Assembly (NCBI GenBank): GCA_963575745.1
Contig: CAUYUJ010019254.1
Span: 117,501 to 181,500, forward strand
Reading direction: 5' to 3'
Length of the DNA: 64,000 nt
From: Prorocentrum cordatum
Lineage: Eukaryota > Sar > Dinophyceae > Prorocentrales > Prorocentraceae
Both the position numbers and the translations under genes were made by a program. Numbering within the stretch: the stretch's first letter is position 1; each line of letters starts with the position of its first letter. Below the pieces are notes generated by a model, which saw only the letters and a list, made by a program, of their open reading frames with translations, was not told the origin of the DNA and did no database searches. This document shows, piece by piece, positions 44,240 to 52,458 of this stretch.

Positions 44240-45962
44240 AGTAGGTTTACCCCCGGATCTGACGGGAAGAGGGCAGGCGGATTTCTTTTGCGATAAATAA
44301 CGAGTGGGAAGAGGGCCGGCGAATTAAAAGTTAAGGATGTCCCTAGCGAAACGCTTGATATTCAGAATTTGTTGAGGATTTCTCGAGCGAAACGCTTGTT
44401 TTGTGTTATAGATTGTCCTCTCCTGGGGACCAGAATTTAGAGGATCTCTCAAGTGAAATGCTTGGTTTCACGTGCCCAGGTCTTGAGGATGTCTCGAGCG
44501 AGACGCTTGGTTTCACGCCTCCAGGTTGCCCAGGCAGAGGTCAAGCGCCAGGATTTGTTGAGGATGTCTCGAGCGAGACGCTTAGTTTCACGCGTCCTCG
44601 TCGCCCAGGCGGATGTCTAGAATGAGGAGGTGTTGAGGAAATCTCGATCGAGATGCTTGTTTGCACGTGTCCAGGTTGCCCAGGCGGATGCCTAGCATGA
44701 GGATGTGTTGAGAATGTCTCGAGAGATACGCTTGTTTTCACGTGTCCAGGTCGCCTAGGCGGATGTCTAACATGAAGATGTGTTGAGGATGTCTCGAGCG
44801 AGACGTTTGCTTTCACGTGTACAGGTCGCCCAGGCGGATGTCTAGAATGAGGAGGTGTTGAAAACGTCTCGAGCGAAACGCTTGTTTTCACGTGCCCAGG
44901 TCACCCAGGCGGACGTCTCACATGATGATGTGTTGAGGATGTCTCGAGCGAACTGCTTGTTTTCACGTGTCCAGTTCGCCCAGGTGGATGTCTAGCATGA
45001 GAATGTGTTGAGGATGTGTTGAGCGAAACGTTTGTTTTCACGTGTCCAGGTCGCTCAGGCGGATGTCTAGAATGAGGATTTTGACAGGATGTCTCGAGCG
45101 AAACGCTTGTCCCCAGCACGTTCCGTAGCGCGTCCCCTTGGCACGTCCCGCGGTGCGTCCCCATGGCACGTCCCCTGGCATGTCGCCTGGCGCGTCCCTT
45201 GAGACGTTCCGCGGCGCGTCCTCCTGGCATGTCCCCCTGTCAATTAGCTCTGCGGCAGCTACTATGTGTTCAGGCAGCTCGAGCTTAAGATCCAGATCAG
45301 TTCGGTCCGGACTCGGATGCAAAGGAGGACTCGATCCACGACGCTATAGAGCACAACCGTGGCACGGCACATCGCAATTCAGCACGGTGCAGCACAGCAT
45401 AGGCCTCGGCACGGTACATCAAGATCGATACAATCAGCATTGCAACTTGGCACGTTCCTTGGCACGTTCCGTGGGGCGTCCTTTGGCGAGTCCCCCTGGC
45501 ACGTCGCGTGGCGCGTCCCCTGGCACATTCCGTGGCACATCCATTGGCACGTTCCGTAGCGCGTCCCCTTGGCACGTCCTACGGTGCGACCCCATGGCAC
45601 GTCCCCTGGCACGTCGCCTGGCGCGTCCCTTGGGACGTTTCGCGGCGCGTCCTCATGGCATGTCCCCCTGTCAATTAGCTCTGCGGCAGCTACTATGTGT
45701 TCAGGCAGCTCGAGCTTAAGATCCAGATCAGTTCGGTCAGGACTCGGATGCAAAGGAAGACTCGATCCATGACGCTATAGAGCACAACCGCGGCACGGCA
45801 CATCGCAATTCAGCACGGTGCAGCACAGCATAGCCCTCGGCACGGTACATCAAGATCGATACAATCAGCATTGCACTTGCCCGTCACCCAATCAAGTGTC
45901 TTTGAAAACGCTGCCATGCGTGACATTTCTATATTCCTTTCCGGGTTCGTGGGTCGATCATG
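44240..45962 (+). mobile_element. Composite element copy C10, 5'-truncated (subfamily B)
   Basis: Begins inside the left module (gtaggtttacccccgg) without CCCGGAAAGGG. Has an expanded array of ~75-bp units, the TGGCACGTCCC-type array, two larger units and the common right end. Directly follows C7. Confidence 0.7.
44400..45090 (+). repeat. About eight ~75-bp tandem units inside C10
   Basis: Each unit combines gaggatgtctcgagcgaaac and a cacgtgtccaggtcgcccag / gcggatgtctagaatgagga segment. Found only in this copy. Confidence 0.8.
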
Positions 45963-46009
45963 TTTTTTAGTGTAAGAGTTTCACGGATTCCGGTGGCCAA
46001 CGTACCAGA

Positions 46010-46330
46010 CACGGTGTTTTGGCAGGGTTCAGGATTATGTGGGTGCAACAAGTACGTTGATTCCAGGTGTTGAAATCTCAGGAACGGCGTTCTGGTATGA
46101 TTCACGATCGTCAAGACGCAACAGTCGGGTTCATCCTTGGCGTTAAAATCCCGAGAACAATATTTCGGCAGACTTCAAGGCCTTCAACTGTTGTTTTCCA
46201 GCGAGACAGCTCCCTCAGTGGAAATGAACCTTTGTATGGGGCCTATGAAGAGGGAGCTTGGACGGAGGGCTTATTCCAGCATCGTTGATGACTCTTGGCT
46301 TTGCACTGGTCCTCCTCATCCTCCTCCTCC
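46010..46330 (+). repeat. Inverted repeat arm near the 5' end of the 17.9-kb AKR intron
   Basis: Contains gttgaaatctcaggaacggc, tatggggcctatgaagaggg, cagcatcgttgatg and gcactggtcctcctc. Similar in the same order to the reverse complement of 28549-28880. Confidence 0.6.
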
Positions 46331-46395
46331 AACTCCTCCTGCCGCGCGCTTGCCCCCCTCACCCTCTGAGGCGGCGTGCGCGAAGACGTCGGGTC

Positions 46396-46426
46396 CTTCC
46401 GGCAATACGCCACCGTGTCCCGCTGC
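46396..46426 (-). CDS. Aldo-keto reductase micro-exon (QRDTVAYCRK)
   Basis: A 31-nt exon reading, after one completing base, QRDTVAYCRK, the family segment just before the AYSPL strand (typically Q-x-x-L/V-x-x-x-C). The acceptor CCCAG precedes 46426. The donor after CGGAAG is GA (46395-46394). Joined to the 28491 exon it reads YCRKEGIAVMAYSPL in frame. On its own the exon is too short to be convincing; the support is the perfect phase and wording of the join and the related inverted repeats that bound the intron. The earlier exons (catalytic Asp, Tyr, Lys, His) were not found between here and 64 kb. Confidence 0.55.
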
Positions 46427-46488
46427 CTGGGCTGTTCCCGCGCTGCCATGGGAATCATACCAGCGGCGCCAAAAAAATCGAAGCTGTG
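46427..46488. other. Spacer upstream of the AKR micro-exon
   Basis: Short, no motif apart from the acceptor region. Confidence 0.3.
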
Positions 46489-46810
46489 GACAGAGAGAGA
46501 GAGACAGAAAGAGAAACAGAGTTATGTTCTGTTTGTGCCAGAAAAAGGAGAGACAGAGAGAAAGAGAGAGAGAGAGAGAGACTGAGAGAGAGAGAGAGAG
46601 TAAGAGTAAGGTGTAGAGATGAAACATATTCAGAGAAAGAGAGAGAGAGAGAGAGAGAGGAAAAACAGGGAGACCGAGAAAGAGAGAGAGAGAGAGAGAT
46701 ATAGACACACATACACACACACCAACAAGCAAACAAACAAACAAACAAACGAACGAACAAACAAACAAACAAACAAGCGCACAAACAAACACGCGCGAAC
46801 AACACATTCA
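46489..46810. repeat. GA-rich and CAAA microsatellites
   Basis: GA runs at about 46491-46705, CACA, then CAAA/CGAA repeats at about 46723-46790. Confidence 0.9.
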
Positions 46811-46965
46811 CACATACACACATTCACACGTAGCCTCGCACTCATCCACACACTCAATTCTGGCGGTCTCGGCCACGCGCGCAACGTCGAGACGGTGAAA
46901 GGTCCGATCCGGAGCGCATAATTACGGCGGGGCCGTCAGGGGAATCTTCGTGTGGCATGCTGCGT
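46811..46965. other. Spacer
   Basis: No motif. Confidence 0.4.
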
Positions 46966-47145
46966 GCAGGGTTACTTCGCTGCCTTCTCGCGGGCAAACC
47001 TAGTGGGGTCTTGCCTTCTCGCGGGCGCACCCAAAAGTCCCTGCCTTCTCGCGAGAAGCTGTATCACTTTGGGGTCGCTGCCTTCTCGCGGGCTTTACCT
47101 CGTGCGACGGCGTGGAGGTCCCCTGCCTTCTCGCGCGCGGCAAAC
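46966..47145. repeat. Imperfect tandem with ctgccttctcgcgggc
   Basis: The word recurs about five times at 30-45-bp intervals. Confidence 0.7.
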
Positions 47146-47400
47146 CCAGGCCTGTCGAGCTGCTACGCTCTCTGGCCCTTTTCGCCAGAGGATCGGGCGT
47201 CCCGGGGCGCAGGCTCCTCGTTGGATGTCCAGTGGCGCTGAGTGCATTTCTGATGCCGCTGAGCGCCATTCTCGCACCCCGCCGTGAGGGCCACTCTCTC
47301 GCTGGTCCTTGCCGCCTGTGGTGAAACGTGGAGTGCGTCGTTGCTGCCGCCGCGGGGGCCGTGCTCTCTCTGGCCCTCGCCGCCTGCCATTCCCAGTCTG
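47146..47400. other. GC-rich spacer
   Basis: ctctctggccctt words at two places; no gene. Confidence 0.4.
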
Positions 47401-48180
47401 CGCCGGCCAGTCTGAGCGCGACTGTGCACTCGGGTGGCATTCGCTTGCCCAGTATTGCACTCTATGCTCCTTCCTTTCTGCGTTCTGGTGCCCAGGCGCA
47501 CCAAGATTCGCAGTCTGAGCGCGACTTTGCGCTCGTGGGCGTCCGCGTGCCCAGAATTGCATGTTGTGCTCCTTTCGGCGTCTTGGTGCCCAGGCGCACC
47601 CAGATTTGCAGTCTGTGCGCGACTTCGCGCTCCTGGGCGTCCGCGCGCCCAGAATTGCATTCTGAGCTCCTTTCTGCGTTCTGGTGGCCAGGCGCACCAA
47701 GATTCGCAGTCTGAGAGCTCCTGGGCGTCCGCGCGCCCAGAATTGCTTTCTGAGCTCCTTTCTGCGTTCTGGTGGCCCAGGCGCACCCGGGCTCGCAATC
47801 TGAGCGTGACTCAGCGCTCTTGGGCGTCCGCGCGCCCAGAATTGCATTCTGAGCTCCTTTCTGCGTTCTGGTGACCAGGCGCACCAAGATTCGCAGTCTG
47901 AGAGCTCCTGGGCATCCGCGCGCCCAGAATTGCATTCTGAGTTCCTTTCTGCGTTCTGGTGCCCAGGCGCACCCGGGCTCGCAATCTGAGCGTTACTTAG
48001 CGCTCCTGGGGGTCCGCGCGCCCAAAAATTGCATCCTGAGCGCCTTTCTGGGTTTTGATTCCAGGCGCACCCAGGTTCGCAATCTGAGCGCTTGTGGCGT
48101 CCGCGCGCCCTGAATTGCACTCTGTGTCCCTTCTGCGTTCTGGTGCCCAGGCGCACCCAGATTTGCAATCTCAGCGCAGC
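47401..48180. repeat. About seven tandem units of ~90-115 bp
   Basis: Units contain ctttctgcgttctggtgccc, aggcgcacc, gcaatctgagcg and gcgcgcccagaattgcattc. Directly upstream of the DIRS-like element. Confidence 0.85.
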
Positions 48181-48785
48181 AAGGCGCTCCTCAGCATTCG
48201 CAAGGCAAGGCAAGGCAGGTTCTCCACCGGGGCAGCATCGCACGCAGCGCTCGACAGGCGCGCTTATGACGCCCTCCGGAGGCCTGGGTGGTGCACTCAG
48301 GCTGAGGGGGATAAGCATCGCATCAGCGCTGGCTACGTTTTGCCCCGCAGTGCAGACCGCGCATTAGCAGGTTGTTGTCTCTTGTCTCGTGCGTTCTGCC
48401 GCACTGGCTCAGACGACCACGCCTCAATCAAGCTGCCCTCTCACAGCTCAGACCTTGCACAGCCTCTCACAGGTTGCTGTCGCGTCTTTTGGCGGCGACA
48501 GCAAGTGGCGTCAGAACTGATTTTGCGAAGGGAAATCTTGGTTGAAGGCATCTTTGGAGGAGCTGCCTGCCTGCATTTTTGAGGAATCGGAAGTACGGTT
48601 GCTCTCGCCATGCCTGAGGCAACTCTCCCTCTCTGCTTCGTCGGAAGAGAGGCCAGGTATCCACCTGTGGCGGGAGATCCTTCAGCTGTCCACCGTAACC
48701 GTGATGGCTCAGACAAGGTGTCTGAATTGCAGATTTGTGTCTTAGCACGCAGAGCAATCTGATTCTACGCGTCGTCCGAGGGAAG

Positions 48786-50105
48786 ATGTCTTTCTCTCCG
48801 AGTGACGTCACGGCGATGATCGCCACCGCCGCCAGTGGAGCCTTCAACGGCGCAGGTGCCAATCAGGTGCGTGAGTGGGTGGACTTCGTCATCAATGTCG
48901 ACGTCGACCCCGCCAAGAAGCACGATCTCTTCCACTACGTGTCTGTCGCGCGGCTGCTGGCCGAGACGGGAGGCAGCATCGCACCAGCCGGCTTCGAAGA
49001 CCCTCACATGCGGGACATGATCAAGGCGAGCATTCCCGTTCACGCCACCCCGTATGCCACCGAACAGGACGACCCGTGGAAGAGCTGGAAAGTCTCGCCG
49101 GCACAGATTGTCTTGGCACTCAAGGCGCAGGGGGCGCGCGCGAAGAAAGCCTCGCCAGGACCATCGGTGCCACCAGAGGTGGCCCACAACAACAAAGAGC
49201 TTTCCGGCATGGCTGAAGCAGTGAAGCAATTTGCGGAACTTCAGTCGCAGGCGCTGCAGAAAGGGAAGCCGAAAGGACTCAGTTTCAAGTTGCAGGACCG
49301 GAAACTCGAGCTGGGCATGCAGCATTTCGCCAAGGATGCACTCCCGTCTGAGGAAGTCCTCGCGAAGTTCGAGGCGGCGGGGAAGATCGCGCACGACAAA
49401 GGCAGGCCTTGGGTCGGGTCCGCTGAGGGCGAGGATCTGCGCGATCACCACCGCCCAACTTGGAGCCGGACTCCTATGATCGACGCTGTCGTGGGGGGCG
49501 GCTCTTACGAGGAGCGGGTGAAGCAGAGCGCTGCCGCCAAGCGGAACATGGCGTGGATGGACAAAGTCGACTACGCTGGCTTTGCCACGTTCATGGGCCA
49601 CCTGCACGAGTGGGGATTCAAGGTAATCCTCACCAAGGCATGCAGCATGGCTGACTTCCTTGCGCACGCCCACAACATCGCGCGCATCGCCGAGGAGCAC
49701 GGTGGAGTCAGGACAGCTTATCAAAACGATGTTCTCCAGAGGAGGGCCATGGCCAGGGCCCTGGAGGAAGACGTCGTGGATTTGGCACCTTACTTCGCCA
49801 AGATCGATCGTGAAAACCTGGCTGGCGCCAAAGACAAAGTAAACAAAAGCTTCACGGAGGCTGGCCGGGCTGTGACAGCTAAGGGGCAGCAGTCGAAGGG
49901 TCAGCCCAAAGGCTGCGCCAAGGGCGTTGCCGACAAGGGCGACAAGGGGGGCAAGAAGAGCTCCGACGGCACAGAGGCTGACAACCGGCCTGTCCGGTCG
50001 CCGGCCAAGCGTCCCAAGGGCACGGCGGGCACCGATTATCAGCACAGGTCTCGCAGCCCCCGCTCTGGCAATCAGCAGTACAACAGTTGGGGAAACAAGT
50101 GGTGA
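48786..50105 (+). CDS. gag-like protein of the DIRS-like element
   Basis: 439 codons from the ATG at 48786, chosen because the preceding in-frame codons are in unrelated-looking leader and the ATG is the first in frame. The N-terminal and middle parts are mixed helical (VREWVDFVINVDVDPAKKH, DYAGFATFMGHLHEWGF); the C-terminal 80 residues are basic and Gly/Lys/Ser-rich (KSSDGTEADNRP, RSPAKRPKG, HRSRSPRSGNQQYNSWGNKW), a likely RNA-binding tail. No CCHC knuckle seen. No close family recognised; position before the RT makes a capsid or nucleoprotein role probable. It ends TGG-TGA and the RT frame continues in the same phase. Confidence 0.75.
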   Translation: MSFSPSDVTAMIATAASGAFNGAGANQVREWVDFVINVDVDPAKKHDLFHYVSVARLLAETGGSIAPAGFEDPHMRDMIKASIPVHATPYATEQDDPWKSWKVSPAQIVLALKAQGARAKKASPGPSVPPEVAHNNKELSGMAEAVKQFAELQSQALQKGKPKGLSFKLQDRKLELGMQHFAKDALPSEEVLAKFEAAGKIAHDKGRPWVGSAEGEDLRDHHRPTWSRTPMIDAVVGGGSYEERVKQSAAAKRNMAWMDKVDYAGFATFMGHLHEWGFKVILTKACSMADFLAHAHNIARIAEEHGGVRTAYQNDVLQRRAMARALEEDVVDLAPYFAKIDRENLAGAKDKVNKSFTEAGRAVTAKGQQSKGQPKGCAKGVADKGDKGGKKSSDGTEADNRPVRSPAKRPKGTAGTDYQHRSRSPRSGNQQYNSWGNKW

Positions 50106-52256
50106 GTGGGCCAAGTACCACTAGTCGAGGGCGCCTGGAGTGATATCTCGGAGGAAGCATCAGACGACACGGAGGCGTCACCGCTTCCAGGCACCAGTTC
50201 AAGGCCAAGTGAATCAGCAAATCCTCCACTCGAAGCTGTCCAGGCAGCTTTCTCTGCATTTAGCGCCCGCGAGGATTTGCATAGCCTGGGTCCGAGCGAC
50301 CACTTGCGCTGGGCCAGCGGCTTGCCAGCAGCCGGCGATAGCCCGCGCGTGCCAACATTTTTAAACTGCCATTTTGCGAGATTGGTTTCAATGTCGGTTG
50401 CCGAGCTGCAAACCGCTCGCCAGTCTGCTCTTGCTTTTTGGAAGCATCGGAAGCTAGTGACGGACCCACAGTGGCAGACTATCTTTAGAAGTTTGCCAGC
50501 TCACTGTCAGTCAGTGCTGGGTCCGGAGAAGAACCTTCTGCTGCTGAAAGAGATGCTCGAGGCTATAGCATGGCCAGATAATACCTTGTTTCATAACCTC
50601 TGCCATGGCTTCCCTTTGGTGGGGCGCCTGCCTGCTATTGGCATCCGCGCGCCCGCTGCCAAGTCTCCGGAACCAGCCGAGACTTTGCGGTCGCTTTTAG
50701 CACATCCGCGCGAGCGGAATGAGGCGACTCTCGGTAGAATCGCCGCGGAAAAGGGCAGCGATACGAGGGTTAGGACTCAATTGTTATCGGCCTGCTCAAA
50801 AGAGGTCGAATATGGCAAGGCCCGCTTCCGTAACCTAGACGTAAATTCTTGTGTTTTAACAGCTCGCTTCCATATCGTGCAGGGGGAAAGAGACGGAATG
50901 CCAAAAATTCGCTGCATAAGCGATTTCACTGCGTCTGCGGTGAATGGTGCGGTTGTACATAGTGAAAAAACATGTCCAGACACACTGGACACTTTGGTGG
51001 CATTAGTGCGCCACACAGCAGCAGGCAAGCAACACATTGCCATGAGGTGGAGGAAAGATGACTTCCGGCATGCTTTTAAGACACTGCCGATTTGCAGCGG
51101 CCACTTGCCGCTAGCAGTGACAGCTTGGCCAGAAGCAGTGGCAGACGGTAAGGCGTTACAATTGCTGTGCCTACCATTTGGCTCTTCCGCCTCAGTGTCC
51201 GGTTGGGATCGTTTCGGCCTCGCCATTCAAAGCATTTTGGCAGCTCTGTTTCACTTGTTATATTTGCGTTTTGTCGACGATATGTTCGTCTGCGATTCGG
51301 CCCTGGAGGGGCGCGATATTGGCAGTGACTGCTTAATCGGCCCCGCCGGCTCTGCGCGCCTGGCAAGAGCAGTCGCGTCAGAACTGCTGCGCTGGGATCT
51401 CGACGCCGGCAAAGCCGCCACGGAGGCTACTAAGACCGTAATCCTCGGAGTCTGCGTAGAATTTGACGACCACAACCAGCTGATCCAGTTTTCTCTCGAA
51501 GCAGAGAGATTGGAAAAATGGGCCGCAGAAATTCGGGAGGCTCTGCGGCGAAGATCGCTCTCGCCTGCGCGGGCTTTAAAATTAGCAAGCAAATTGAGCT
51601 GGGGTGCGACCGCCGTCTTCGGCCGAGGCGCGCGCGTCTACCTTGCTGCCATTTGCCACCGCGGATCAGGCAACCAGAGCCGGCTGTCCCAGCGCACCAA
51701 ATTGCGTCTGCATTGGTGGCTGCGGTTCTTACAGGAACCGCCATCGAGGAGCGTCCCGGTGATGCGTCGCCAGAAAGAGCGTTGCATCCTTTACACCGAC
51801 GCCACAGGCCAGGGACGGATGGCACGAGTCATCCAAACTCCCCGTTTAAAGGCTTGGGCTGCTGCTGATGCCCCAGCAGAGGCGAGGCAGTGGGTGCTTC
51901 ATCGGAAGAATCAGATCGGCACTTGGGAGCTCATGGCGGCTCTCTGCGCGCTTAAGTTTTTGCTGAGTTATCTGCCTGGCGAGTTTGAAATCCTCGCCTT
52001 CGTGGATAACACAAGCGCGCTGGGTGCACTTTTACGCGGCTGTTCCAGGCAATTTGATTGGAACGAGCTCATAGGCGAGCTTTGGTTTGCAGTCGCGCAG
52101 CGTGGTCATTATTTGCACCTCTGGCACGTGCCATCGCATTTAAACTTGGCCGACGCTCCGACCCGGCCAGAAGCAAAGTCAGAGCAGCTGCGTAAGTTAG
52201 CCGCCGACGGGTTTCAAGAAATGCCGTGGTCCTTCCCAGTCGACGTGCCCTGGTGA
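50106..52256 (+). CDS. Reverse transcriptase-RNase H of the DIRS-like element
   Basis: 716 codons open directly after the gag TGA in the same frame. The first in-frame ATG is only at 50391, so either readthrough or internal initiation is implied. RT: finger box KIRCISDF (about residue 275), motif A KDDFRHAF with Asp at 318-319, motif B CLPFGSSASVSGWDRF, catalytic FVDD at residues 389-392 (51270-51281), and TVILGVCVEF beyond. RNase H acidic residues fit D565 (LYTDATG), E608 (WELMAAL), D634 (FVDNTS) and D683 (NLADAPTRP). All catalytic residues are present and there is no frameshift, so the copy is recent. Copies RNA into DNA and removes the RNA template. Confidence 0.85.
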   Translation: MGQVPLVEGAWSDISEEASDDTEASPLPGTSSRPSESANPPLEAVQAAFSAFSAREDLHSLGPSDHLRWASGLPAAGDSPRVPTFLNCHFARLVSMSVAELQTARQSALAFWKHRKLVTDPQWQTIFRSLPAHCQSVLGPEKNLLLLKEMLEAIAWPDNTLFHNLCHGFPLVGRLPAIGIRAPAAKSPEPAETLRSLLAHPRERNEATLGRIAAEKGSDTRVRTQLLSACSKEVEYGKARFRNLDVNSCVLTARFHIVQGERDGMPKIRCISDFTASAVNGAVVHSEKTCPDTLDTLVALVRHTAAGKQHIAMRWRKDDFRHAFKTLPICSGHLPLAVTAWPEAVADGKALQLLCLPFGSSASVSGWDRFGLAIQSILAALFHLLYLRFVDDMFVCDSALEGRDIGSDCLIGPAGSARLARAVASELLRWDLDAGKAATEATKTVILGVCVEFDDHNQLIQFSLEAERLEKWAAEIREALRRRSLSPARALKLASKLSWGATAVFGRGARVYLAAICHRGSGNQSRLSQRTKLRLHWWLRFLQEPPSRSVPVMRRQKERCILYTDATGQGRMARVIQTPRLKAWAAADAPAEARQWVLHRKNQIGTWELMAALCALKFLLSYLPGEFEILAFVDNTSALGALLRGCSRQFDWNELIGELWFAVAQRGHYLHLWHVPSHLNLADAPTRPEAKSEQLRKLAADGFQEMPWSFPVDVPW

Positions 52257-52458
52257 GTCAGAGCCAGCGAGTGGCAAAGGGGAAAAACATCATCGTAATC
52301 TTGTGTTGAAGTCATATCACGTGAGAATCGGTTGTCCACGCAGCTACTTGTGCGCACATTCTCTGCGTCTTCTGTTCCGGAGCTCTGGCCCGGCATGGCT
52401 TTGAGATTCATCGACAAAAGCCGTGCCGCTAAGTACTCGCATCCGCCGGCTGCCAGCG

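Noticed and set aside
48735-48785. Upstream extension of the gag frame
   Set aside because: It starts with TTG, not ATG; the ATG at 48786 is the first plausible eukaryotic start.
48765-50114. 449-codon minus-strand frame opposite gag
   Set aside because: Shadow frame caused by C/G-biased third positions of gag; no domain.
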